In this document: positions 41,811 through 49,665 of the stretch, one piece after another | Numbering within the stretch: the stretch's first letter is position 1 | How the letters are laid out: every line of letters starts with the position of its first letter | Origin: SVQP01 sp045587385 | GTDB taxonomy: Bacteria > Bacillota > Clostridia > Oscillospirales > CAG-272 | Assembly (NCBI GenBank): GCA_045587385.1 | Contig: JAZNCE010000086.1 | Location: 1 to 63,418, forward strand | DNA length: 63,418 bases | Direction of reading: 5' to 3' | Made by a program: the position numbers and the translations under genes | The notes under the pieces: model-generated | Told to the model about the DNA's origin: nothing | What the model saw: only the letters and a program-made list of their open reading frames with translations | Database searches by the model: none

Positions 41811-42344
41811 TTAAGATTGTGGGGCAGATTCGTCGCGAAGCAAATTTTTCAATTGTAATTTCAGCCAAACAATAGAAAACAAATGATACACAAACGGAAT
41901 TGCTGTAAAAGCAGAAAATACAATCATCCAAGGATTATGGAATGAAAGAACGACAAAGACGGTTAATAACAGCAAAAGAACAATGGCCGAGATGATTCTG
42001 TATTTCAAATAATATCTCGTTCTTGATTTTCTGTAAAAAGTCCAGCTGTCATCCTTTTTGTCGGGATCGACCTCAAAGCAGCTTGACAATTCTTTGTTCA
42101 ATCGCGTCTTTTTCTTTTGATATTTCCGTTTAGCAAACAAATAGCTACTCAAGAATTTGTCCGTTTTATCTGCAAAGGGAGCTTCGTAAATAAAATATTC
42201 GCGCTTTTTAGGCTTGGATTCTTCAAACGTAAAAGTCCAAAAGCCCACATCAACCAATTCATATCCTTTCAAGGCTTGCTCTTCGAGATATTTTTCAATA
42301 TTGGGAACGAAATCTATTGTGTACGGTCTAAATATCGTAATCAT
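41811..42344 (-). CDS. DUF2812-like membrane protein
   Basis: 177 residues. The N-terminal 100 residues resemble DUF2812 (YLEEQALKGYELVDVGFWTF, then FEESKPKKREYFIYEA). Two membrane helices follow at about 118-137 and 142-163. DUF2812 genes often accompany PadR regulators, but none is here. It starts 37 bases after the methyltransferase gene, behind AAGGAGG, so the two are probably co-transcribed. Composition is AT-rich. Confidence 0.7.
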   Translation of the reverse strand: MITIFRPYTIDFVPNIEKYLEEQALKGYELVDVGFWTFTFEESKPKKREYFIYEAPFADKTDKFLSSYLFAKRKYQKKKTRLNKELSSCFEVDPDKKDDSWTFYRKSRTRYYLKYRIISAIVLLLLLTVFVVLSFHNPWMIVFSAFTAIPFVYHLFSIVWLKLQLKNLLRDESAPQS

Positions 42345-42381
42345 AAAGAACAACCTCCTTTAGCAAAATGCAGTTTTCGCA

Positions 42382-43299
42382 CTATGGCCAAAGCGTGTCG
42401 TTAAGGTAACATTTGATTGAGTTTTCCAACCAATACGTGTATTCTATGTGCCCGTTCAGGCGTTCCAGCTGCTTAAAACGCAGGTAGAGATCCTTGCCGT
42501 CCGAGACGTCATGCCAGATATCGGCAAACACAAAGTCAAATTCACCCCTCGGATAGTGCTGCTCGGCAAAGGCAAACGCGTCCGCGTGCACGACCTTGAT
42601 CTTATCTCTGCACTCCATCTGCGGCAGCAAATTTTGCTCAAAAAGTGCGATGGCATCCGCGCTCAGATCCACCACGGTCACCGACTCGACCTCCGGCTTT
42701 CTTGCCGCCATATAAGCAAAATACCCCAATCCAAGCCCGAAAGTCAGCACTTTTCCATGCGATTTTTCAATCGCTTGTTTAGAAGTCACGGTTTCGTTGG
42801 GCATCAGCGTCATCCATTCCCTGCCATTCTCCAAGACCCCGGGGAAGGCAAACTCGCGCATAAAGAAGCCCAGCTGCGGGATCATGCGACCGTCGCGCGT
42901 GACCAAAAAGTCATTGCACACGAACGCCTCGCAGGGCTTCAGCTTCATTTGTCTGTATTCCCACTTGCCGCTCTTGCCCGGCTTGATCTTGATATTTTGA
43001 TAATACGCATCGTTCTCAAAATCCGCAGGATCAAGCTCGTGGATCATGGGCACGAAATAATGGCGGAACAGATCGCGATCACGCCCCGAGGTGTCAAGCC
43101 CGCACAGCGCGGCTAAGCACTCGGCGTACGCGTAGGCACGGCTGACGCCGCATTCGCGCGCGATCTCATCCACCGTCCTCGCGTCCAGCGCATCGGCTGC
43201 TAAATTGAGCACCACGCTCATCATGCGCACCACGCCGTCGTTATATCTCCGTATCGTATCGGGCTTCAGCCCCGATATTTGCTTGATGGGTGTTTCCAT
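42382..43299 (-). CDS. SAM-dependent methyltransferase-like protein with N-terminal helical domain
   Basis: 305 residues. The N-terminal 90 residues are helical with an HTH-like stretch VDEIARECGVSRAYAYAECL. From about 185 a class I methyltransferase or spermidine-synthase fold appears: GKVLTFGLGLGYFAYMAARK for the cofactor loop, VTVVDLSADAIALFEQ for the acidic second strand, then FDFVFADIWHD. ATG 43299 follows GGGAGGATGG. It has its own promoter, back to back with the DUF2752 gene. The substrate is unknown. Confidence 0.72.
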   Translation of the reverse strand: METPIKQISGLKPDTIRRYNDGVVRMMSVVLNLAADALDARTVDEIARECGVSRAYAYAECLAALCGLDTSGRDRDLFRHYFVPMIHELDPADFENDAYYQNIKIKPGKSGKWEYRQMKLKPCEAFVCNDFLVTRDGRMIPQLGFFMREFAFPGVLENGREWMTLMPNETVTSKQAIEKSHGKVLTFGLGLGYFAYMAARKPEVESVTVVDLSADAIALFEQNLLPQMECRDKIKVVHADAFAFAEQHYPRGEFDFVFADIWHDVSDGKDLYLRFKQLERLNGHIEYTYWLENSIKCYLNDTLWP

Positions 43300-43326
43300 A
43301 CCATCCTCCCAATCTTTTCTCGCTTT

Positions 43327-43355
43327 ATTATAGCACAATTTTGCTGTGCAGTCAA
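43327..43355 (-). promoter_or_regulatory. promoter of the methyltransferase/DUF2812 pair
   Basis: On the minus strand TTGACT, 17 bases, TATAAT, 28 bases before the start codon. Confidence 0.78.
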
Positions 43356-43369
43356 GTTTTGGCGCACTC

Positions 43370-43398
43370 TTGACAAGCGCCTTTTCTTTTGATACAAT
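43370..43398 (+). promoter_or_regulatory. promoter of the DUF2752 gene
   Basis: TTGACA, 17 bases, TACAAT, divergent from the preceding promoter. Confidence 0.8.
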
Positions 43399-43428
43399 GA
43401 TACGTATCAAGCAGAAAGGGGAAACGTC

Positions 43429-43803
43429 ATGAAACCGTGGGTCAAGGTTGCGCTGACACATGTCGGCATCATCGGTACGATAGCGGTCATTTTAGCACTG
43501 CTGTCATGGGCGTTTGACAGCGCCTGCCCGACCTATGCCATCTTTGGCATCTGTTGTCCCTTCTGCGGCATGACGCGCGCGCACTTAGCGGCATTGCGCC
43601 TTGATTTTGCGGCAGCGTTTGCCTACCATCCCGCCTTTTTTGCAGGCATCCCCTTTTTGTGGATGCTGTTTCACAAGGGGCTATTCCAAAAAAAGTGGGC
43701 TTTAGTGCTTTGGTGGGTGCTGAGCATAGGGCTTGGCGCGCTGCTGTTGGGCACGTATATGGCGCGCGTGATCATACACGGCGGATTTGACTTTTTTGCA
43801 TAA
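43429..43803 (+). CDS. DUF2752 small membrane protein
   Basis: 124 residues with three hydrophobic segments at about 9-30, 63-82 and 90-112. The family signature is present: CPTYAIFGICCPFCGMTRAH, with clustered cysteines followed by GMTRA. These proteins are common in gut Firmicutes and Bacteroidota, and their function is not known. ATG 43429 follows GAAAGGGGAAACG. A hairpin that also contains the next promoter follows the stop. Confidence 0.88.
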   Translation: MKPWVKVALTHVGIIGTIAVILALLSWAFDSACPTYAIFGICCPFCGMTRAHLAALRLDFAAAFAYHPAFFAGIPFLWMLFHKGLFQKKWALVLWWVLSIGLGALLLGTYMARVIIHGGFDFFA

Positions 43804-43815
43804 AATACATCCCTT

Positions 43816-43861
43816 TATCCTGCCTTGCGATATTGACAAATACCGCAGGGCAGGATATAAT
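43816..43861 (+). promoter_or_regulatory. MFS/CotH promoter embedded in a palindrome
   Basis: TTGACA (43833-43838), 17 bases, TATAAT (43856-43861), a perfect promoter. TATCCTGCC and GGCAGGATA flank it as an inverted repeat, so the -35 lies in the loop and the -10 at the right arm. This could be an operator or the terminator of the DUF2752 gene. Confidence 0.75.
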
Positions 43862-43901
43862 TATATTGAGTATTTTTGTGCTTTGATCGGAGTATATTGC
43901 C

Positions 43902-45245
43902 ATGCAACGACATAAAATGACCTTAGGTCAAGTATTTAACTTCAAGGACCCGAATGCGCGCACGCGCTGTATTTTGCTGATCTCCGTCGCGCTGGAGGCG
44001 ATGATCAATTACATCACCACAGGCGTTTTCTGGACGGAATTTCTGCGCGGCTACCATATGGAGCCCGCACAGATCGGCATTCTCGCCTTCTCCCCCTTTA
44101 TCGCGGGGCTTTTCGTCATCTTTGCACCCTCGCTGCTCACGCGCTTCAAAAAGCGTCGCTTTATTCTTGCCGCGTGCAAGCTAATGTACTACGTATGCAG
44201 CATTTTCGCGCTGACGCTGCTGCCGCACTTTGTGACCAACGCCACTACGCTGATCATCTGCATGTCTGTACTGCAATTTATTGCGTACGTATTCAACATC
44301 ATAGCCGTTTCGGGCTACGCCGCATGGCACGTCAAGTTCCTGCCCGAGCGCATGCGTGCGCATTACATGACCTTTAATCAGTTCGCAGCTGCCATTCTAC
44401 CCGGTGTTTTGATGATGTTTGTGGCTATGTACGCAGATAAAATCGCTGCTATGCCCACCGAGCTGCTGGCATTCTGGGAGTTTGTGCGCCACTTCGGATT
44501 TGCCCTCGGCATTTTGGACATCGTTCTGCTCTCGCTGCCCCGCGAGGTGGATTACCCCGTCATCCGTGCCCCCAGATTCCGTGACATTCTCACCATCCCC
44601 ACCGCCAACAAAAAATACATGCTGGTCATGGTGGTGGTGTTTGCATGGCAGTTCTCGCTGTACTGTCACAACACCTTCTTACAGGTCTACCTCATGGACA
44701 CCATCGGTGTTTCCTATTTTCTTTATTGCCTTGTCATTTTCGTCTACCCCTTCTTTTTCCCCTTCTCCATGAAGTTCTGGCAGAACCGCATCTCCAAAAC
44801 CTCGTGGCTGCGCGCGTTGGCATTTGCTCTCTTGATCGAAGCCCCCCTGCAGCTGCTCTACGCGCTCATTCGTCCCGATCTTGCCCCCTGGCTGCTGGTG
44901 ACCATGCTGTTAGCAGTTCGCCTGCCCCAGCACTTTGCGGGCGTTGGGCGTAACTCCATCGTGGCAAACATGCAATACGTCAACATGCCGCAGCACAACC
45001 GTACCTGCTATACCTCGTTTTATCAGATCGTATTCAACCTCGGTGCGGCAGCGGGACTTTTGTTCGGCACGGCATTCGTCGCACTTAGTAAGAATTTTGC
45101 CCTGCCCCTGTTCGGCTACACCTACGAGGGCGGCATCCCGTGGCTGATCGCGCTTTCCGGCGTCATTCAGCTTGGCATCGTGGCATACATCCTGCTCATG
45201 GGCAAAAGACTTGAGCCTGACGCCCAACAAGAAGGTGACTCTTAA
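43902..45245 (+). CDS. MFS transporter
   Basis: 447 residues with about 12 membrane helices. The N-terminal half shows ITTGVFWTEFLRGYHMEPAQ followed by the basic loop RFKKRRF between helices 2 and 3, a usual MFS feature. No substrate motif was recognised. It is first in a two-gene operon: its stop and the start of the CotH-like gene overlap as TAATG. The pairing with a CotH-like surface lipoprotein hints at an envelope-related cargo, but that is inference. Confidence 0.8.
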   Translation: MQRHKMTLGQVFNFKDPNARTRCILLISVALEAMINYITTGVFWTEFLRGYHMEPAQIGILAFSPFIAGLFVIFAPSLLTRFKKRRFILAACKLMYYVCSIFALTLLPHFVTNATTLIICMSVLQFIAYVFNIIAVSGYAAWHVKFLPERMRAHYMTFNQFAAAILPGVLMMFVAMYADKIAAMPTELLAFWEFVRHFGFALGILDIVLLSLPREVDYPVIRAPRFRDILTIPTANKKYMLVMVVVFAWQFSLYCHNTFLQVYLMDTIGVSYFLYCLVIFVYPFFFPFSMKFWQNRISKTSWLRALAFALLIEAPLQLLYALIRPDLAPWLLVTMLLAVRLPQHFAGVGRNSIVANMQYVNMPQHNRTCYTSFYQIVFNLGAAAGLLFGTAFVALSKNFALPLFGYTYEGGIPWLIALSGVIQLGIVAYILLMGKRLEPDAQQEGDS

Positions 45246-46834
45246 TGTTCCGATATTTTAACCTGGTGTTGTTGCTCTGCCTGCTTTTGCCCGCAATGGT
45301 TGCATGCCAACCCAATGGCGCACAAGAGCCTCAGACCGACCAAATCACCGCAGCAACTACCGAAACAGAAACAGAAGCAGAAACTCAAATCGAATCCGAA
45401 ACCGAAACAGAGCCCCAAACAGAACCCGAAACAGAACCCGACGACGGACGCACGGTGGTCGAAATCATCTGCCCGATCCAGGACGCTGTGATCTTTTCGG
45501 GCGGTGAGGTCGTGCAGGACGTGACCGACGCGGCGTTTGTTCCCGTATCGTTCGAGATCAAGCGCGGCTACGTGTACTCGGGCTACGAAATCGACGGTCA
45601 GGTATACGAGGGCAACGAGATTTCGCTTGCAAACGTGACCAAGGATACCAAAGTCAATCTCTTACTTGACTACGTCACACGCGAGCTGCCCATTTTGCAC
45701 ATTGACACAAGCGACACGCCGATTGAAAACAAATTTGACTACGTGGACATGCGCGCGGATCTTGTCAACACAGAGGACGAGTTTTACAACGTAGGCGGCG
45801 GTATCCGACTGCGCGGTAACTCCACGCAGGGCTATGACAAAAAGCCTTATCGCATCAAATTCAATCAAAAGGTTTCGCTCTTCGGGCTGGAAAAGGCAAA
45901 GAGCTGGGTGCTGCTTGCCGAATATCTTGACCCCTCCTGCATGCACAATACCACCGCATTTTATCTTGGCGCGGCATCCGATGCGCTGGCATTCACGCCC
46001 ACGCCGCATCACGTCAACCTCTACCTCAACGGTGAATATATGGGACTGTACACGCTTTGCGAGCAGGTGCAGGAAAACGAGGGGCGCATGGATATAGAAC
46101 AAACCATTACCCCCGATATGACCGACCTTGACCAGTTCAATTTCTACGTTTGCTTAGACGAGGGCGTACAGCATGACCCCTCGGCAATCGAAGGCGAGGA
46201 CTATTTCTACGTGGCGTGGTGCAACAATTATTTCACGCTCAAATACCCGAAAAAGCAGGATTTTTGCTCGGATGAGCAGTTTTATTCCTTCTTTTCGCAG
46301 CTGGAAGATCACTATAATAAGATTCTGAAGGCATGCGATGACGGCAACACCAAAAAGCTGAAGCACTACTTGGACGTTGACTCGCTGATCGATTACATGA
46401 TCATTGACCAGATCATGGGCGAGCGCGACCACATCTGGAAATCCTTCTACACCTATCAGATCGCGGGCGAAAAGCTGGCGTTCGGTCCGATCTGGGATTA
46501 CGATTACAGCCTGTACGTGCCCTGGACCGGTGCGCCCAACGAATATTATTACGTAGACAGCAAGATCGAATACTCCAATGATTTCTTCCGCGGCGTATCC
46601 CGTTCGGATGAGCTTTACGCCATGCTTTGCGAGCGATATCAGACCTACTATGCGGACGTGCTGGATAATTGCATCCTGTACGTGCAGAATTACAAGGACG
46701 AGATCGACGAATCCCTCGCGCTCAACGATCAGCTTTGGTATGCGGATAAGGACGATATTACCGAAAAGAATTACGATTTTCTGCTCAACTTCCTAACGAA
46801 CAGAAAAAAGGTGCTCGATCAGGCGTGGAGATAA
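45245..46834 (+). CDS. CotH-like kinase-fold lipoprotein
   Basis: 529 residues. Signal MFRYFNLVLLLCLLLPAMVA with lipobox MVAC is followed by a Thr/Glu/Pro spacer (about 23-66) much like the spacer of the deacetylase at 26734. The CotH domain (about 150-529) shows GGIRLRGNSTQGYDKKPYRI, LNGEYMGLYTLCEQV and the catalytic FGPIWDYDYS. CotH proteins are atypical secreted protein kinases, first known from spore coats. Here the lipoprotein signal puts it on the cell surface. It is coupled to the MFS gene. Confidence 0.88.
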   Translation: MFRYFNLVLLLCLLLPAMVACQPNGAQEPQTDQITAATTETETEAETQIESETETEPQTEPETEPDDGRTVVEIICPIQDAVIFSGGEVVQDVTDAAFVPVSFEIKRGYVYSGYEIDGQVYEGNEISLANVTKDTKVNLLLDYVTRELPILHIDTSDTPIENKFDYVDMRADLVNTEDEFYNVGGGIRLRGNSTQGYDKKPYRIKFNQKVSLFGLEKAKSWVLLAEYLDPSCMHNTTAFYLGAASDALAFTPTPHHVNLYLNGEYMGLYTLCEQVQENEGRMDIEQTITPDMTDLDQFNFYVCLDEGVQHDPSAIEGEDYFYVAWCNNYFTLKYPKKQDFCSDEQFYSFFSQLEDHYNKILKACDDGNTKKLKHYLDVDSLIDYMIIDQIMGERDHIWKSFYTYQIAGEKLAFGPIWDYDYSLYVPWTGAPNEYYYVDSKIEYSNDFFRGVSRSDELYAMLCERYQTYYADVLDNCILYVQNYKDEIDESLALNDQLWYADKDDITEKNYDFLLNFLTNRKKVLDQAWR

Positions 46835-46859
46835 ATCACGCCAAAGACAAAATTACTAC

Positions 46860-46888
46860 TTGACAAACGCAAAAAAGCGTGCTATACT
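46860..46888 (+). promoter_or_regulatory. promoter of the short ORF/methyltransferase leader
   Basis: TTGACA, 17 bases, TATACT. The short ORF starts 24 bases later behind AAAGGAGC. Confidence 0.82.
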
Positions 46889-46911
46889 GAACCAAATTAC
46901 ACAAAGGAGCT

Positions 46912-47022
46912 ATGGCAATGTCTGTATTCACTACTATTCTGAATACCGAGAACGTGCGCGGCATGTATTCCATGAATTGGGATACGTCGGGCTTGTATTG
47001 TCATACCCATTTTTCAAGATAA
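46912..47022 (+). CDS. short ORF, possible leader peptide (36 residues)
   Basis: The peptide starts MAMSVFTTILNTENVRG and ends GLYCHTHFSR. It has a good ribosome site (AAAGGAGC, with ATG five to eight bases on), its own promoter and, after the stop, a 13-base palindrome (47024-47036) and two terminator-like hairpins before the methyltransferase at 47253. That order is typical of leader peptides in attenuation systems, including those of resistance methyltransferases. It has no signal peptide and one cysteine. It might also be a free small protein or a remnant. Confidence 0.45.
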   Translation: MAMSVFTTILNTENVRGMYSMNWDTSGLYCHTHFSR

Positions 47023-47049
47023 CCGATAGGCTATCGATATTTGGATATA

Positions 47050-47096
47050 GACGGTGCAAGTCGAAGGAATTTTCGATTTGCACCGTTTTATTTTTT
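47050..47096 (+). terminator. strong terminator-like hairpin in the methyltransferase leader
   Basis: ACGGTGCAA-G-TCGAA pairs with TTCGA-T-TTGCACCGT, followed by TTTATTTTTT. It lies after the short ORF and before the methyltransferase gene. Confidence 0.8.
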
Positions 47097-47162
47097 GGAG
47101 GATAGCGTGAATGTTCACTTTATCTGCCTGTTCAGTATGCTATTCACGCATATACTTCACCT

Positions 47163-47186
47163 AAAAATGGGACCCAGCCCATTTTT
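47163..47186 (+). promoter_or_regulatory. second leader hairpin before the methyltransferase
   Basis: AAAAATGGG pairs with CCCATTTTT around ACCCAG. Further small hairpins follow (GGAGC/GCTCC, CCGC/GCGG) up to the ribosome site at 47243. Confidence 0.6.
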
Positions 47187-47252
47187 GGGAGCAAAGCTCC
47201 ACGGTGGAGTATCAAAACTATTTGAGCCGCTACGGGCGGCATGGAGGTTAAT

Positions 47253-48047
47253 ATGGAAAGATTGGAAGCACTCAAAAATTACTACGAAAACCACGATGAG
47301 CACGCGCGTCTTGGTTCTCTTCACGGCTCGGTGGAGTTTCTGACTACCGTGCATTATATTGAAAAATACTTAAAGCCAGGCATGACCATCTTGGAGATCG
47401 GCGCGGGCACGGGGCGTTATTCGCATTATTTCGCGCAAAAGGGCTATTCGGTGGTGGCAGTGGAGCTGATGGAATGTAATATTGAAGCCTTTATGCAAAA
47501 CACAAAAGAAGGTGAACTGATATCGATCTCACAAGGCGACGCTGTCGATTTATCTGCCTTCCCCTCGGACACGTACGACGTCACACTCTTACTCGGCCCT
47601 ATGTACCACCTGTACACAAATGAGGACAAACGTGCCGCGCTTTGCGAGGCGGTACGTGTGACTCGCCCCGGCGGCACAATTTTCGCCGCATACTGCAACA
47701 GCGACATGACGGTTTATCAATTCTGCTTTGAGCGCGGCGGTATTCACAATCCGCAATACACGGATCTGATCGACTTGGACACCTTTGCTCTGCGCTCCAC
47801 ACCCGCAGAGATCTTTTCCCTGTATCGCAAGGAGGATATTGACGCCCTGAACAAGCCTCTGCCTGTACGCAGACTGCATTACGTGGGAGCGGATATGCTC
47901 ACGCGCTATATCGGGGACGCGGTCGACGCCATGGACTCCGAAACCTTTGCGCTGTATATGAAATACCACCTATACATTTGCGAGAGGGGTGACATGGTGG
48001 GCGCGACCAATCATATTTTGGATGTATTGAGGAAGAAAAAAACATGA
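47253..48047 (+). CDS. class I SAM-dependent methyltransferase
   Basis: 264 residues. The cofactor motif ILEIGAGTGRYSHYFAQKGY with the acidic second strand VVAVELM is clear, followed by DVTLLLGPMYHLYTNEDKRA (the GPMYHL signature of a Firmicutes small-molecule or antibiotic methyltransferase group) and VTRPGGTIFAAYCNSDM. The substrate is unknown. ATG 47253 is chosen because GGAGG ends six bases before it. The stop overlaps the next gene as ATGA. The leader with a short ORF and terminator hairpins suggests conditional expression. Confidence 0.82.
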   Translation: MERLEALKNYYENHDEHARLGSLHGSVEFLTTVHYIEKYLKPGMTILEIGAGTGRYSHYFAQKGYSVVAVELMECNIEAFMQNTKEGELISISQGDAVDLSAFPSDTYDVTLLLGPMYHLYTNEDKRAALCEAVRVTRPGGTIFAAYCNSDMTVYQFCFERGGIHNPQYTDLIDLDTFALRSTPAEIFSLYRKEDIDALNKPLPVRRLHYVGADMLTRYIGDAVDAMDSETFALYMKYHLYICERGDMVGATNHILDVLRKKKT

Positions 48048-48616
48048 AAAAAACGTTAGTCATCATCATAGGCCCGCACGCGGTGGGCAAAATGACGGTC
48101 GGGCAGGAGCTTGCCAAGATCACGGACTTGCGCTTGTTTCACAACCACATGTCAATCGAATTGGCTCTAAAGCTGTTCGATTTCGGCACGCCCGGATTTC
48201 GCGCACTCAACGAAACTATCCGAAAGACCGTATTTGAGCAGTTTGCCGCGGGAGATCTTCCCGGTCTGATCTTTACTTATATGATGGATTTTGACCAGCC
48301 GCGCGAATTTATTTATCTCAACGAGGTCATAGAACTGTTTTCATCGCACGGCGCGTATTGCCACGTGGTCGAGCTTTGCGCGGATTTTGAGGAGCGCTTA
48401 GCGCGCAACAAGAGCGAAAACCGCCTTGCAAATAAAGAATCCAAACGCAATTTGGAATGGAGCGAGCGCGAAATGCGAAAAACGTCAAAGAAGCACCGCC
48501 TCAATTCCCGCGAGGGTGAGATTTTGCCCTTTGAGAGCTATCTCAAAATAGACAATACCAATCTCTCCCCTGCCGAGACGGCGCAGATGATCAAGGAACG
48601 GTTTGGGATTTCTTGA
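48044..48616 (+). CDS. P-loop nucleotide kinase-like protein
   Basis: 190 residues. Walker A is GPHAVGKMTVG near the N-terminus, in the kinase style with HNHMSIELAL following at the usual position of a substrate-binding strand. A later basic stretch (EREMRKTSKKHRLNSREGE) could be a lid. It resembles the AAA_18/AAA_33 small kinase group. The substrate is unknown. Start and stop overlap with the methyltransferase (ATGA), so the two are coupled and may modify the same class of compound. Confidence 0.72.
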   Translation: MKKTLVIIIGPHAVGKMTVGQELAKITDLRLFHNHMSIELALKLFDFGTPGFRALNETIRKTVFEQFAAGDLPGLIFTYMMDFDQPREFIYLNEVIELFSSHGAYCHVVELCADFEERLARNKSENRLANKESKRNLEWSEREMRKTSKKHRLNSREGEILPFESYLKIDNTNLSPAETAQMIKERFGIS

Positions 48617-48642
48617 AACAAGTGGGCGGCGTAACGCCTCCG

Positions 48643-49120
48643 CCCCGAGTGTCATCCTGAGCGGAGTATGAAAGCCCTCAGTTTTGCATCATGGTGCAGG
48701 CTCATTTTGGGGGCTTTCATGCGCAGTCGAAGTTTTGCATAGTGTAGCGGTATTTCGCAACAAATTGCGAAATGGCGCGAAACGAAGCAAAACCGACGAG
48801 GGAGTGCGCTTTTCGCACGACCGAGGAAGGGATCTCCGAGCGGTTTGTGACACGCCTGTTTGCGCTATGTAACATTTGTACATGATCGGTTTGGGGTTGC
48901 TTTGAAAATGCAACCAAGGCTAAATAGACATTGAGAAAGCCCTTTAGAGATCCCGCTGCGCGCGTTTCGCGCTTGCGGTTTTGCTCTATTCCGTATCCTG
49001 CTACGCGACGGATACTCCATTCCGCAAAACTTCGACTGCGTATGAAATCCCGAATAAAAAGAATTGCGCTTTGACACAAAATTGCGGGCTTTCATACTCC
49101 GCTCAGGATGACACTCGGGG
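48643..49120. repeat. 478-bp fold-back element with 35-bp perfect terminal inverted repeats
   Basis: 48643-48677 and 49086-49120 are perfect inverted copies (35 of 35), beginning CCCCGAGTGTCATCCTGAGC. Inside them a second perfect pair of 17 bases, CGCAGTCGAAGTTTTGC (48722-48738) and its complement (49024-49040), is nested, and GCAAAACCG/CGGTTTTGC makes a third. No gene is supported inside. The element fills most of 48,617-49,221, between convergent operons. Confidence 0.85.
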
Positions 49121-49175
49121 GATGGTTGTGCTATAGCTGAAGAAAGCCGCCCCCTGCAAAGGTATACTATACACA

Positions 49176-49213
49176 AAAATCTCCTCCCTGCTAAAGCAAG
49201 GAGGAGATTTTTG
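49176..49213 (-). terminator. terminator of the AcnX operon
   Basis: AAAAATCTCCTCC-C-TGC pairs with GCA-A-GGAGGAGATTTTT around TAAA. Confidence 0.85.
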
Positions 49214-49221
49214 ATTAGATT

Positions 49222-49665
49222 TTACTCTACCACAACCACGCCGTCCTCTTTGACGGTGATGGTCATGCCGTCCTTGACGTAAGCGAGGAACTCGTCGCCA
49301 AGGCAATCGACAACGGGCATGCTCACGCCATCTACCCAAACGTCTGCAAGCACCGCGCCTGCGGCTGCTAAGGAATCGATATGGTTTGCAAACAGCATGC
49401 AAGCAGGCTGCTTGTGCATGGCACACGCGCAATACAGTACCAGACCGCCCGTGGTGGAGCCGATGGTCTGGGGCAGGCACAAAGCCTTGCCGATCATGCT
49501 CTTGCCGTGCAGATCTGCGTTATTCTGGTCGCCGCACTTGACCTCTTTGTCGCCAAACTGCAGCGCCATCTGGAAGGATGCCAGCGTGTTAAAGCCCTGC
49601 GTGGAAACAAGCGCTTCTGCCTTGACCTCGCCGGGGGTGACTACTCTACCCTTGAATTCTCTCAT
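49222..49665 (-). CDS. aconitase-X small (swivel) subunit, DUF126
   Basis: 147 residues. The swivelling beta/alpha domain of AcnX shows MREFKGRVVTPGEVKAEALV, the iron-sulfur or active-site edge GKSMIGKALCLPQTIGSTTG and HKQPACMLFANHIDSLAAAG. With the large part it forms a dehydratase. Known AcnX enzymes are cis-3-hydroxy-L-proline dehydratase in bacteria and phosphomevalonate dehydratase in archaea. Start and stop overlap by four bases with the large subunit, so they are made in equal amounts. Confidence 0.9.
   Translation of the reverse strand: MREFKGRVVTPGEVKAEALVSTQGFNTLASFQMALQFGDKEVKCGDQNNADLHGKSMIGKALCLPQTIGSTTGGLVLYCACAMHKQPACMLFANHIDSLAAAGAVLADVWVDGVSMPVVDCLGDEFLAYVKDGMTITVKEDGVVVVE

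Noticed and set aside
47041..47343. 100-residue frame over the methyltransferase leader
   Set aside because: It crosses a terminator hairpin and overlaps the methyltransferase N-terminus in another frame, with no recognisable protein sequence.
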